NCBI GenBank assembly: GCA_045538875.1
Contig: JAZQEG010000003.1
Coordinates: 1 to 64,000 of the forward strand
DNA length: 64,000 nucleotides
Reading direction: 5' to 3'
From: RGIG4708 sp045538875
GTDB lineage: Bacteria; Bacillota; Clostridia; UMGS1810
Shown here piece by piece: positions 1-8,402 of the stretch (position 1 is the stretch's first letter; each line of letters starts with the position of its first letter). The position numbers and the translations under genes are program-made. The notes below the pieces were generated by a model. That model was not told the origin of the DNA. It searched no databases and saw nothing but the letters and a program-made list of their open reading frames with translations.

Positions 1-83
1 ATCATCCACAGGATGCGCTCGGGTACGGAGCCCACGCCACGCTCCGCGTGCCGCTCGTTCAAGTCATCAAAATACTTGCAAAA

Positions 84-116
84 CAAAAAGAACCACTTTG
101 TAGTGGTCCTTTTTTG
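84..116 (-). terminator. Rho-independent terminator of tRNA-Trp
   Basis: On the minus strand an 8-bp stem with one G-U pair and a 4-nt loop (90-97 with 102-109) is followed by a run of five T. It begins about 10 nt past the encoded CCA of tRNA-Trp. The T-run on the plus strand could let it work both ways. Confidence 0.85.
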
Positions 117-118
117 TT

Positions 119-194
119 TGGCAGGGGTAGTAAGACTTGAACTCACGGCACGCGGTTTTGGAGACCGCTGCTCTACCAACTGAGCTATACCCCT
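119..194 (-). tRNA. tRNA-Trp (CCA anticodon)
   Basis: The reverse complement folds as a full cloverleaf. The acceptor stem AGGGGTA/TACCCCT is followed by discriminator G and a genome-encoded CCA (plus-strand tgg at 119-121). The anticodon loop CTCCAAA gives CCA, so tryptophan. The T-arm contains GTTCAAGTC. The 137 bases from here to the TetR stop codon hold nothing else I can identify. Confidence 0.97.
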
Positions 195-331
195 ATATAT
201 TAACAACAGATTTAATTATACATTAAAAATGATATGGTGTCAATACATTTTGGCTAAAATTTTACAATGCGCATTACTCATGTTTAGCGCACATCCAAAG
301 CAAACTCAAATATAAATATTTTAAAAATGGT

Positions 332-877
332 CTATATTTCATCCTCTATAGCTTGACGCAAAAGCTTTAATAAATCATCGTTGTTTTTTGCGTCATTGCT
401 TGTTATGGCAACTGTACCAAGCACAAGGGAATTGATTTTAAAAACCTTTTTGTCCCTTTGGTGTTGCTCATACTCTTTAAAATAGCTTGATGCAAGGTCT
501 GTAATGATTTGCGCCATATTGAGATTTGCTTTTTTGCTCCCAAGATTCATCATAAATATTGAACGAAAGTGCGTATTTCCAATACAAAAGCGTACAAATG
601 CAATACAGATTTCTACAAGTTGTCTTCTTTTGTCGTTTTCAAATATCAAAATTACCTGCTGTGACAATGAAATCCACTGGTTATCCACATAGCTTATAAT
701 TTGGCCTATAAAATCATCCTTATCTTTAAAATGCTTGTAGGGGGCTGCACATGAAACATTGCAGCTTGATGCTACTCTGCGCAGCGAAAAATCTCTAAAA
801 CCATGAAGTTCAAGCTCTGTAAGGCCTGCTATTATTAATTTTTCTTTTATGGTTTCGGTTGCTACAAATTCTTCCAT
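332..877 (-). CDS. TetR/AcrR-family transcriptional regulator
   Basis: This 181-aa protein has the TetR layout. An N-terminal helix-turn-helix (about residues 8-55, with FRDFSLRRVASSCNVS and the recognition-helix motif APYKHFKDKDDF) is followed by an all-helical ligand/dimer domain of normal length. The start codon follows an AAGGAG site (plus 881-890). A consensus promoter and a perfect inverted repeat overlapping its -10 box lie just upstream, which suggests autoregulation. The gene diverges from ald, so control of ald is possible, but no effector or second target can be read from the sequence. No transporter is adjacent. Confidence 0.9.
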   Translation of the reverse strand: MEEFVATETIKEKLIIAGLTELELHGFRDFSLRRVASSCNVSCAAPYKHFKDKDDFIGQIISYVDNQWISLSQQVILIFENDKRRQLVEICIAFVRFCIGNTHFRSIFMMNLGSKKANLNMAQIITDLASSYFKEYEQHQRDKKVFKINSLVLGTVAITSNDAKNNDDLLKLLRQAIEDEI

Positions 878-901
878 TTATTACTCCTTGACACATTTTA
901 T

Positions 902-937
902 ATATACAAGTATATCATTAAAAAATTTTTTTTGCAA
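902..937 (-). promoter_or_regulatory. tetR promoter with overlapping palindromic operator
   Basis: On the minus strand, TTGCAA (932-937) is 17 nt from TATACT (909-914). The inverted repeat ATATAC-AA-GTATAT (902-915) covers the -10 box, where a self-repressor would bind. Promoter and palindrome are seen; binding by the adjacent TetR protein is inferred. Confidence 0.65.
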
Positions 938-982
938 CACTCTCTTTCGGATGATTTTTTGCGTTTTAACTATTGATATTTA

Positions 983-1012
983 TTGCAATTTATGGTATAA
1001 AAGTAGTATAAT
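983..1012 (+). promoter_or_regulatory. Candidate ald promoter
   Basis: TTGCAA (983-988) is 18 nt from TATAAT (1007-1012), facing ald. This leaves an untranslated leader of about 165 nt, long for a simple gene. I could not recognise a riboswitch in the leader (1019-1185). Confidence 0.5.
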
Positions 1013-1185
1013 GTTTTTTATCTACATACAATTTTCATTTTAAATATCATTAAAGGAATAAAAAGATTTTATAAACATATGTGTTTTAATAGCTGTTACA
1101 ACACTTTTTTGGCTACCACATATATTATAATTACAGACGACGTTATGTTTTAGTTTTATACCAAATAAAGAAAAGAGGAAAAACA

Positions 1186-2298
1186 ATGGTTATAGGTACA
1201 ACCAAAGAACTTAAAAATCATGAATACAGAGTAGGTCTTACTCCTGACAATGCTGCTGTATTAGTTGCCGACGGGCATATTGTGTATGTTGAAACAAAGG
1301 CAGGCGACGGCGCGGGCTTTACCGACGAAATGTATAAACAAGCAGGCGCAATTGTGCTTGATACTCCAACCGAGGTTTTTGAAAAATGCGATATGATTAT
1401 TAAGGTAAAAGAGCCAGAAGCCTGTGAGTATGGCTACCTTAAGGAAGGACAGATACTTTATACATATTTACACCTTGCTCCAAATCCTGAGCTTACAAAA
1501 GCACTTATGGAGCGCAATGTTAAAGCAGTTGCTTACGAAACAATTACCGATGAGGCAGGCAACCTCCCATGCCTTAGGCCTATGAGCCAGATTGCGGGCA
1601 GACTGAGTATTCAGGAGGGAGCAAAATACTTAGAGCGCTCATTTGGCGGCAGAGGAATTCTGCTTGGCGGCGTTCCGGGAGTAGAACGCGGCAAAATAGT
1701 AATTATCGGCGGAGGTGTTGCAGGTACATATGCGGCAAAAGCGGCTGTCGGTATTGATGCACAGGTTACACTGCTTGATGTAAACCTTAACAGACTTTCG
1801 TATCTTGAAGATGTGTTTGGCGCATCTGTTACAACAATGTACAGCACCGAGGCAAATATAACAAAAGCTCTCAAAGAGGCCGACCTTGTGATTGGTTCGG
1901 TCCTTATCCCGGGAGGCAAGGCTCCAAAGCTTATACGCAAGGAGCACCTCAAGCTTATGAAAAAGGGTTCTGTTATTGTTGATATTGCCATCGATCAGGG
2001 TGGTTGCTGCGAAACATCACAGGTTACCACTCACGACAACCCTGTGTTTATTGAAGACGGCGTTGTTCACTACTGTGTTGGCAATATGCCGGGAGCAGTT
2101 CCTTATACATCTACTGTTGCGCTTTCAAACACAACCTTTAAGTATGCACGCCTTATGGCAAACAAGGGTTTTGAAGAGGCTGTTAAGCTTGATGAAGGCA
2201 TAAAAAACGGTGTTAACATTTATGACGGCAGATGCACAAACAAAAATGTTGCGTCTAGTTTAAACCTGGAATATACAGATATCGAAACACTCATATAA
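1186..2298 (+). CDS. ald: Alanine dehydrogenase
   Basis: This enzyme interconverts L-alanine and pyruvate plus ammonia with NAD+, linking amino-acid catabolism to central carbon; in Bacillus it also supports sporulation. The 370-aa length is typical. Residues matching the known catalytic set sit at canonical positions: Arg15, Lys75, His96 and Asp270. The Rossmann glycine motif IIGGGVAG is at about 173-180. The start follows GAGGAAAAACA. It appears monocistronic, with its own promoter and a terminator 14 nt past the stop. Confidence 0.97.
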   Translation: MVIGTTKELKNHEYRVGLTPDNAAVLVADGHIVYVETKAGDGAGFTDEMYKQAGAIVLDTPTEVFEKCDMIIKVKEPEACEYGYLKEGQILYTYLHLAPNPELTKALMERNVKAVAYETITDEAGNLPCLRPMSQIAGRLSIQEGAKYLERSFGGRGILLGGVPGVERGKIVIIGGGVAGTYAAKAAVGIDAQVTLLDVNLNRLSYLEDVFGASVTTMYSTEANITKALKEADLVIGSVLIPGGKAPKLIRKEHLKLMKKGSVIVDIAIDQGGCCETSQVTTHDNPVFIEDGVVHYCVGNMPGAVPYTSTVALSNTTFKYARLMANKGFEEAVKLDEGIKNGVNIYDGRCTNKNVASSLNLEYTDIETLI

Positions 2299-2311
2299 TT
2301 ATTACAACAAG

Positions 2312-2342
2312 AAATTGCATCGTCGGTTGATGCAATTTTTCT
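2312..2342 (+). terminator. Terminator of ald
   Basis: A 10-bp stem AAATTGCATC/GATGCAATTT runs into a T-run just after the ald stop codon. Confidence 0.85.
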
Positions 2343-2408
2343 TTACAAAAGCAAAATTTGATGATATAATGTACAAAGTAATTTTAACGAGATTGAGGAG
2401 AATATACA

Positions 2409-3482
2409 ATGAGCAATCAAATTGATTTACAGGAAATTTTAAATCACTTCTCATACGATTCAAAAATCAGCAAATACGGAAATGGACATATAAATTATAC
2501 ATATTTAACTGAAGAAAGTGACTATATTTTGCAGAGGATTAATACAAATGTATTTAAAAATCCCCAACAGGTAATGGATAATATCGAAAGAGTTACCACT
2601 CATCTTCGCAAAAAAATCCAAGCTTTCGGCGGCAACCCCGACAGAGAAACACTTACTGTTGTAAAAACTCTTGATGGGAAAAATATGTACAAGCACGACG
2701 ACAACAATTTTTTTAGAATGTATAAATTTGTTGATGATACCATAAGCGTTGAGGATAATGCCACCAAAGAGGAGCTTGAAAGCGCAGGCAGAGGCTTTGG
2801 CAAATTTCAAAAATTTCTGGACGATTTTGATGCCAGTTCACTGTATGAAACAATTGTCAATTTTCACAACACACCAAGCCGTGTTGATGATTTAAAAGCT
2901 GCAATCAAAAATGATGTTGCAGGACGGGCAGCATCCGTTAAGGATGAAATAGATTTTGCGCTTGAATGTGCTGCGTTTGCCGATGTTGTTGTAAAAGGCA
3001 TTGAGGATGGTTCAATTCCTCTTAGGGTTGCCCACAACGACACCAAAATCAACAACATACTTTTTGACAAAAACACTAAAGAAGCAATATGTGTAATTGA
3101 CCTTGACACAGTTATGCCTGGCAGTGCTTTGTATGACTTTGGCGACGCACTGCGCATTGGGGCATCAACCGCCGCAGAGGATGAAGCAGACCTTAACAAG
3201 GTAAGCTTTGATTGTGACAAGTTTAAAGCATTTGCAAAAGGCTATTTGTCCCAAATGAAGGATTTTCTTACCGATGCTGAAAAAAGCTTGCTCGCATTTT
3301 CGGCAAAGCTTTTAACCTTTGAGTGCGGCACAAGATTTTTGACAGATTATCTTAATGGTGATACATACTTTAAAATTAACCGCGAGCATCACAATCTCGA
3401 TAGAGCACGCAATCAGTTTAAGCTTGTTAAAGATATATCCGAAAAAGAACCACAGCTCAATGCAATTATAAAATCAATATAA
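2409..3482 (+). CDS. N-acetylhexosamine 1-kinase-like phosphotransferase (APH fold)
   Basis: This 357-aa protein is an aminoglycoside-phosphotransferase-fold kinase. By recall it resembles bifidobacterial NahK (N-acetylhexosamine 1-kinase) along nearly its whole length. Shared features are the N-terminal GNGHINYTYL nucleotide loop (about 24-33), the FDASSLYETI segment, the catalytic loop VAHNDTKINNIL (207-218; Asp211) and the metal-binding IDLDT (230-234). NahK phosphorylates GlcNAc/GalNAc at C1 in salvage of host glycans. Substrate specificity cannot be settled from sequence. A sugar-1-phosphate nucleotidyltransferase-like gene lies 51 kb away at 54510. The gene stands alone between two terminators. 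Confidence 0.8.
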   Translation: MSNQIDLQEILNHFSYDSKISKYGNGHINYTYLTEESDYILQRINTNVFKNPQQVMDNIERVTTHLRKKIQAFGGNPDRETLTVVKTLDGKNMYKHDDNNFFRMYKFVDDTISVEDNATKEELESAGRGFGKFQKFLDDFDASSLYETIVNFHNTPSRVDDLKAAIKNDVAGRAASVKDEIDFALECAAFADVVVKGIEDGSIPLRVAHNDTKINNILFDKNTKEAICVIDLDTVMPGSALYDFGDALRIGASTAAEDEADLNKVSFDCDKFKAFAKGYLSQMKDFLTDAEKSLLAFSAKLLTFECGTRFLTDYLNGDTYFKINREHHNLDRARNQFKLVKDISEKEPQLNAIIKSI

Positions 3483-3518
3483 AATGGTGTTACCCGCTGG
3501 GTAACACCATTTTTTTGG
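3481..3518 (+). terminator. Terminator of the hexosamine-kinase-like gene
   Basis: A perfect 15-bp stem (AAAATGGTGTTACCC and its complement, short loop) is followed by seven T. It overlaps the stop codon. Confidence 0.9.
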
Positions 3519-3535
3519 TGACAGTTTTTTGCTTT

Positions 3536-3955
3536 TTATTCAGCTGTTCCGAGGCAGCCTGAAATGCATTTTATGATACATGCAACAGATGTTACAATAA
3601 GTGTAAAAAACGCAGGGAGCAAGCCTGTAATTATTGCACCTATAACGCTTGTAGCCGCAAAGGTAATACCAAGCAAAACAACAGCGGTCAGTATAGTGCC
3701 CAAAATTCCCCATATAAGTGCCAAAACTGCGGGGCAGATGCACCTGCCGCTGCCTGCACTGCGAGCAAAGTACACAGTTAGCGGAGTTGCCAAAAGGTAT
3801 ACTACAGCCGTGCCGAGCAATGCCCATAAAAATGCGGGAGTTACGGTTATTACAGCAGTAAATTGAAGAATAAAAGTAATTATGCCGACAATTATGCTTG
3901 CCGCAACTGCAAGCAATGTGCAGTCTTTTTTGCAATCACAATATGAATTTGACAT
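3536..3955 (-). CDS. Small four-helix membrane protein, unknown function
   Basis: About 139 aa. A short cysteine-rich N-terminus (SNSYCDCKKDC) is followed by four hydrophobic segments that look like transmembrane helices. Two more cysteines lie between helices 2 and 3 (GRCICPA) and two near the C-terminus (CIIKCISGC), so metal binding or disulfide formation is conceivable. I chose the ATG at 3955 because GGAGGTG sits 6-7 nt upstream; the longer frame starts at a GTG inside that site. The gene is single and diverges from the LysM-CAP gene. I recognise no family. Confidence 0.7.
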   Translation of the reverse strand: MSNSYCDCKKDCTLLAVAASIIVGIITFILQFTAVITVTPAFLWALLGTAVVYLLATPLTVYFARSAGSGRCICPAVLALIWGILGTILTAVVLLGITFAATSVIGAIITGLLPAFFTLIVTSVACIIKCISGCLGTAE

Positions 3956-4094
3956 ACAATTCACCTCCGATATATTTTATGATTAAAAATATAATTTGGT
4001 GAATAGTACTCCAATGGCTATGCACGGCGCAAAAAGGATATTGCAACAATCAACATTGCAGTGCATTAAAATGACACGCTCCCATATATTGCAT

Positions 4095-4124
4095 TTGAAT
4101 TATGTAAACCTGATGTGCTATCAT
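4095..4124 (+). promoter_or_regulatory. Promoter of LysM-CAP gene
   Basis: TTGAAT (4095-4100), an 18-nt spacer and TATCAT (4119-4124) lie about 50 nt before the start codon. Confidence 0.55.
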
Positions 4125-4172
4125 ATATAGGTGTTGTTTTTAGCACGCAAGTAATATAAGGGGGAAATACAA

Positions 4173-4781
4173 ATGAAAAAATTAATAGCCGCAGCAATGG
4201 CAGCAGTTTGCATTTTTGCAATTGGCTCAGTAAATGCTGCGTATTATACCACTCATACAGTTGTATCGGGTGACAGCATGTGGAAAATTGCAGTAAAATA
4301 TGAGGTTGGGCTTAACGAAATAAAAAAGGCTAACCCACACCTAAAAAATCCTGACCTTATATATCCTGGTCAGGTTATAAACATTCCAAAAACAGATGCA
4401 TCTGTTACCAATTACGAGAGCGAGGTAATCCGCCTTGTAAACGAAATTAGGGTAAAAAACGGGCTTAATGCTCTTACAGCAGACTGGGAGCTTAGCCGTG
4501 TTGCAAGAATAAAATCACAGGATATGAAAGATAACAATTATTTTTCGCATACAAGCCCTGTTTACGGCTCACCTTTTAATATGATAAAAAACTTTGGTAT
4601 TTCATATAAGAGTGCTGCCGAAAATATTGCAAAAGGCCAGTCCACACCGCAAGCGGTTGTAAATGCGTGGATGAACTCGTCGGGGCACAGAGCAAATATT
4701 TTAAATAGCTCATACACAAAAATCGGCGTGGGCTATGTATCGGGAGGACATTATTGGACACAGATGTTTATACGTCAGTAA
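4173..4781 (+). CDS. Secreted LysM and CAP (SCP/PR-1) domain protein
   Basis: This 202-aa protein has a signal peptide (about 1-22, cleavage near VNA-A), then one LysM module (about 28-72: HTVVSGDSMWKIAVKYEV to YPGQVINIP) and a CAP domain (about 82-202). The CAP domain keeps the family motifs HTSPVYGSPFNM, AAENIAKGQ and WMNSSGHRANIL. The arrangement matches Bacillus YkwD and related spore or cell-wall proteins. LysM binds peptidoglycan, so the product is expected at the wall or spore cortex; the biochemical role of bacterial CAP domains is not established. The start follows AAGGGGGAAATACAA. Confidence 0.9.
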   Translation: MKKLIAAAMAAVCIFAIGSVNAAYYTTHTVVSGDSMWKIAVKYEVGLNEIKKANPHLKNPDLIYPGQVINIPKTDASVTNYESEVIRLVNEIRVKNGLNALTADWELSRVARIKSQDMKDNNYFSHTSPVYGSPFNMIKNFGISYKSAAENIAKGQSTPQAVVNAWMNSSGHRANILNSSYTKIGVGYVSGGHYWTQMFIRQ

Positions 4782-4784
4782 AAC

Positions 4785-4828
4785 AACAAGGTGTGTAAAA
4801 AACTGTTGATTTTTTACACACCTTGTTA
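4785..4828. terminator. Bidirectional terminator between LysM-CAP gene and his operon
   Basis: A long perfect stem (AACAAGGTGTGTAAAAAA with its complement) around a short loop. A/T runs on both sides let it end both the rightward gene and the leftward his operon. Confidence 0.85.
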
Positions 4829-4831
4829 ATT

Positions 4832-5635
4832 TTATAGGTTTTGTTCAACAAATTTACCGTTTTTTATTACGCAAACAGTTTTAAAGCCCAGCTGTTTAAG
4901 TTTAGTTTGTGCCTCATCAAAGCAGTAGTCCAAAAGCTCTTTTTTGTGGCAGTCGGATGTAATAATTACCCTGCCGTTTTTTTGAGCAATTTGCTTTAAA
5001 ACCGAGTCGCTCGGGTACAGTTCGCCCTGATAAAATTTGCCCGAAGTATTGAGCTCAAAAATAACATCGGTTTTAATCAGCTCATTTACTGCATCCATTG
5101 ATGCATTTACATACCTTGGGTTGTTATTGTCAAAAAGCTGTCCGTCTTTGTTGTATTTTTTTATAAGGTCAAAGTGGCCTATTATATCGCAGTTAGTTTT
5201 TTTCTTTAAATTGGCAACAGTTTGGTAATATGCCTCACAGCAGGCATATATATCCCCGTTAAAAAATTCATCGGTGGCTTTTTTTACCTGCTCAATGCTT
5301 TCGTCAACGGGTAGCATATTTGAGCCATTGGCAAAATAATGTACCGAGCCTATTATGTAATCGTATACTCGGTCATCTGTTGAAAAATAGTCTTTTTCAA
5401 TGCCACAGTATATTTGTATTTGATCATTATATTTTTGTTTAAGCTTGCCTATATTTGTAACATACAAATCTGTTTCGATATTGCTCATACAGTAACTCAA
5501 ATCAAAATCGGTAAACGAATGCCCCGAAAAGCCTATTGCATCAAAGCCTTTTTGTATTGCAGTTACAACTGTATCTTCTAGTCGGTCGCTTCCGTCGCAA
5601 AGTGTGCTGTGGGTATGCAGGTTGCATTTAATCAT
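4832..5635 (-). CDS. hisK: Histidinol-phosphatase, PHP family
   Basis: This 267-aa enzyme hydrolyses L-histidinol phosphate to histidinol. PHP metal-binding motifs are present: NLHTHSTLCDG (about 4-14), GFSGHSF, GIEKDYF, GSVHYF, a central GHFD and C-terminal TSDCHKK. It is the last gene of the his operon; its start overlaps the hisIE stop by 4 bp. It completes the pathway, since the hisB here encodes only the dehydratase. Confidence 0.93.
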   Translation of the reverse strand: MIKCNLHTHSTLCDGSDRLEDTVVTAIQKGFDAIGFSGHSFTDFDLSYCMSNIETDLYVTNIGKLKQKYNDQIQIYCGIEKDYFSTDDRVYDYIIGSVHYFANGSNMLPVDESIEQVKKATDEFFNGDIYACCEAYYQTVANLKKKTNCDIIGHFDLIKKYNKDGQLFDNNNPRYVNASMDAVNELIKTDVIFELNTSGKFYQGELYPSDSVLKQIAQKNGRVIITSDCHKKELLDYCFDEAQTKLKQLGFKTVCVIKNGKFVEQNL

Positions 5636-6282
5636 GATGTCATCTTCTCCTGCTTTACCTTGTGGTCTATTACATGTCGGGATGCAAGCTCTGCCTTTAT
5701 TTGGTCAACCGAAATGCCCATTTCGCACATCATAACAAGTATGTGATATGCAAGGTCGGCAACCTCGTATATTGTTTCTTTTTTGTCATCTGCCTTTGCC
5801 GCAATAATTACCTCGGTGCATTCTTCGCCTACTTTTTTGAGAATTTTGTCAATGCCCTTTTCAAAAAGGTAGGTTGTGTATGAGCCATCTTTTTTGTTTA
5901 GCTTTCTGCCTTCTATGAGCTTTTCAAGCCCTTCCATCGAAAATGTACTGTATTCATCATTTTTGTAAACCTCGTTTGTAAAGCACGAGTCAGAGCCAAG
6001 GTGGCAGGCAGGCCCGTCTTTTACTACACTTACTGTAAGGGCATCCATATCGCAGTCGGCAGTAATAGATACAATGTGCTGATAGTTGCCGCTTGTTTCG
6101 CCCTTGAGCCACAGCTCATTTCGTGAGCGGCTGTAAAAGCAGGTAAGTCCCTTTTGCATAGAAATTTCAAGGCTCTCTTTGTTCATATATGCAACAGTTA
6201 AAACTTTTTTTGTTATGGCATCAACAACAACTGCAGGTATAAGTCCTTTTTCGTCAAATTTCAATTTGTTTATATCAAACAT
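5632..6282 (-). CDS. hisIE: Bifunctional phosphoribosyl-AMP cyclohydrolase / phosphoribosyl-ATP pyrophosphatase
   Basis: This 216-aa fusion catalyses steps 2 and 3 of histidine synthesis. The N-terminal HisI domain (about 1-105) has the zinc/magnesium motif ADCDMDAL and SRSRNELWLKGETSG. The C-terminal HisE domain (about 118-210) has GEECTEVIIAAK and EVADLAYH. It ends in ATGA, coupled to hisK; a 14-nt gap separates it from hisF. Confidence 0.96.
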   Translation of the reverse strand: MFDINKLKFDEKGLIPAVVVDAITKKVLTVAYMNKESLEISMQKGLTCFYSRSRNELWLKGETSGNYQHIVSITADCDMDALTVSVVKDGPACHLGSDSCFTNEVYKNDEYSTFSMEGLEKLIEGRKLNKKDGSYTTYLFEKGIDKILKKVGEECTEVIIAAKADDKKETIYEVADLAYHILVMMCEMGISVDQIKAELASRHVIDHKVKQEKMTS

Positions 6283-6296
6283 ATTATTATCCTTTC

Positions 6297-7055
6297 TTAT
6301 ATACGCACGGTTACACCGTCGTTTTTTAAATACTCTTTAAGGTTAGGTATCGCAACCGAACCAAAATGGAATATAGATGCTGCAAGCCCTGCGTCAACAT
6401 TAGGTACTGCTTTAAACAGCTTTGAAAAATCCTCCATACAGCCTGCTCCGCCCGAGGCTATAACAGGCACATTTACGGCACTGCATACCTGCTTAAGCAG
6501 CTCTATGTCAAAGCCTGCCTTTACTCCGTCGGTGTCGATAGAGTTTACCACAACCTCGCCTGCACCCATAGCAACACATTTTTTTATCCACTGTATTGCT
6601 TCCATTCCTGTAGACTCTCTGCCGCCTTTTGCATATACGGTAAACTGCCCGTTTTCTCTTTTTATATCAGCCGAAAGTACTACGCACTGGTCGCCGTATT
6701 TTTGAGCCGCTTGTTTAATGAGCAACGGGTTTTTTATTGCTCCCGAATTTACGCTTACCTTGTCGGCACCGCATTTGAGCACTCTGTCAAAGTCATCAAT
6801 TGTGTTAATGCCTCCGCCAACAGTTAATGGTATAAATATTTGGCTTGCTACCTCACGCAAAATGTCGGTAAATAATTTGCGGCCTTCAAAAGATGCTGTT
6901 ATGTCGTAAAACACCAGCTCGTCTGCACCGCAATCGCTGTAGTATTTTGCAAGCTCAACAGGTGACGAAACATCACAAAGCCCCTCAAAATTAACTCCTT
7001 TTACCACTCTGCCATTTCTTACATCAAGGCAGGGGATAATTCTTTTGGTAATCAT
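6297..7055 (-). CDS. hisF: Imidazole glycerol phosphate synthase, cyclase subunit
   Basis: This 252-aa (beta/alpha)8 enzyme uses ammonia from HisH to form imidazole-glycerol phosphate and AICAR. It has the N-terminal MITKRIIPCLDV with catalytic Asp11, the second catalytic Asp in LSADIKR, and phosphate-binding VGGGI and ASGGAG loops. The open frame extends 30 codons further upstream, but ATG at 7055 gives the canonical N-terminus and overlaps the hisA stop as ATGA. Confidence 0.97.
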   Translation of the reverse strand: MITKRIIPCLDVRNGRVVKGVNFEGLCDVSSPVELAKYYSDCGADELVFYDITASFEGRKLFTDILREVASQIFIPLTVGGGINTIDDFDRVLKCGADKVSVNSGAIKNPLLIKQAAQKYGDQCVVLSADIKRENGQFTVYAKGGRESTGMEAIQWIKKCVAMGAGEVVVNSIDTDGVKAGFDIELLKQVCSAVNVPVIASGGAGCMEDFSKLFKAVPNVDAGLAASIFHFGSVAIPNLKEYLKNDGVTVRI

Positions 7056-7774
7056 ATGCCATCGCCTCCCTCTAAAACAGCGTCGGCAATATCTATTGCT
7101 CCTGTGTAATATGCCTTGCCTATAATTGCGCCGTAAAGGTTGCATTTTGCGAGGTTTTTTATATCCTCAATTGAGGTTACTCCGCCAGATGCCGTAATTG
7201 AAATGTTGTATTTTTTGTTAAGAGCGTCATACATATTGTGGTCGATGCCTTTCATTGCACCATCTTTTGATACATCTGTGCATATAACATATTTAACGCC
7301 TAAGTTTTCCATTTTTGCAAAAAATTCATCGCCTGTGTATTTGGATTTTTCTATCCAGCCTTTTATTGCCACATAGCCGTCTTTAATGTCTATGCCCGCC
7401 GCAATTTTGTCACCGTATTTTTGTATGCACTCGGTCAAAAATGCCTCATCTGTAACTGCCGCGGTACCGAGTATTACCCTGTCAACACCTATAGAGAGGT
7501 ATTTTTCTACAGTTTGTATGCTTCGTATGCCACCGCCAAGCTCAACAAAGCAATCGCAGTTGTCTATTATTTTTTTTATTGTTTGCATATTGGGAGTGCC
7601 GCCTGTTTTTGCACCCTCAAGGTCTACAAGGTGCAGGTATTTGGCACCGCCTTGCATAAATTTTTTAACAATATTTACGGGGTTGTTGTCGTACACTGTC
7701 ATATTGTTGTAATCACCCTTAAACAGTCGTACTGCCTTGCCCTCATATATGTCTATTGCAGGAAAAATTTTCAT
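7052..7774 (-). CDS. hisA: ProFAR isomerase
   Basis: This 240-aa barrel isomerises ProFAR to PRFAR. It is recognised from MKIFPAIDIYEGKAVRL (Asp8), HLVDLEGA, ELGGGIRS, the second catalytic Asp in CTDVSKDGAMKG, and TASGGV. It overlaps hisF by 4 bp; a 15-nt gap separates it from hisH. Confidence 0.96.
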   Translation of the reverse strand: MKIFPAIDIYEGKAVRLFKGDYNNMTVYDNNPVNIVKKFMQGGAKYLHLVDLEGAKTGGTPNMQTIKKIIDNCDCFVELGGGIRSIQTVEKYLSIGVDRVILGTAAVTDEAFLTECIQKYGDKIAAGIDIKDGYVAIKGWIEKSKYTGDEFFAKMENLGVKYVICTDVSKDGAMKGIDHNMYDALNKKYNISITASGGVTSIEDIKNLAKCNLYGAIIGKAYYTGAIDIADAVLEGGDGI

Positions 7775-7789
7775 ATGTTATCCTTTCTG

Positions 7790-8398
7790 TTAAAGCTCAC
7801 AAAATGCCCTTAAAATATTAAGCCCTACATTGCCGCTTTTTTCGGGGTGAAACTGACATCCGTACACATTGCCTTTTTGCACTGTTGCTGTAATATCAGC
7901 ACCATATGGGGCAGTTGAGGTAATTGCTTCATCACAATCACACGCATAGTAGGAGTGCACAAAGTACACAAAGTCACCGTTGTTTATATATTTAAAAAGC
8001 TTGCTTTGCTTTTTAAACTCCAGCTTGTTCCAGCCAATGTGAGGAATTTTAAGTTGTTTTGGAATTTTTTGCTCCATAGGTACAATGCTGCCGTGTATAA
8101 GCCCCAGCCCCTCGTGCTCGCCATACTCATAGCTTTTGTCAAAAAGCAGCTGCATACCAAGGCATATGCCCATAAGAGGCTTGCCGTTTTTGGCAAGTTC
8201 TGTAACAACCTTGTCAAGCCCTGTGCTTTTAAGCTTTGATGCGGCATCGCAAAACGCTCCTACACCAGGTAAAATTATTTTGTCTGCCTTTTGGAGCAAC
8301 GCTTTGTCGCTTGTAACCACAGTTTGTGCACCTATTGCTTTAAATGAGCTCTCGAGCGAAAACAAGTTGCCCACGCCGTAATCTATAATTGCAATCAT
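7790..8398 (-). CDS. hisH: Imidazole glycerol phosphate synthase, glutaminase subunit
   Basis: This 202-aa class-I glutamine amidotransferase feeds ammonia to HisF. The catalytic triad motifs are intact: nucleophile Cys in GICLGMQLLF and His/Glu in GCQFHPEKSG. The N-terminal IDYGVGN and the LPGVGAF segment are typical. Confidence 0.96.
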   Translation of the reverse strand: MIAIIDYGVGNLFSLESSFKAIGAQTVVTSDKALLQKADKIILPGVGAFCDAASKLKSTGLDKVVTELAKNGKPLMGICLGMQLLFDKSYEYGEHEGLGLIHGSIVPMEQKIPKQLKIPHIGWNKLEFKKQSKLFKYINNGDFVYFVHSYYACDCDEAITSTAPYGADITATVQKGNVYGCQFHPEKSGNVGLNILRAFCEL

Positions 8399-8402
8399 TA
8401 TT

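Noticed and set aside
1..60. GC-rich start of the window as part of an RNA gene
   Set aside because: Small hairpins are possible but too little sequence is visible to assign any RNA family.
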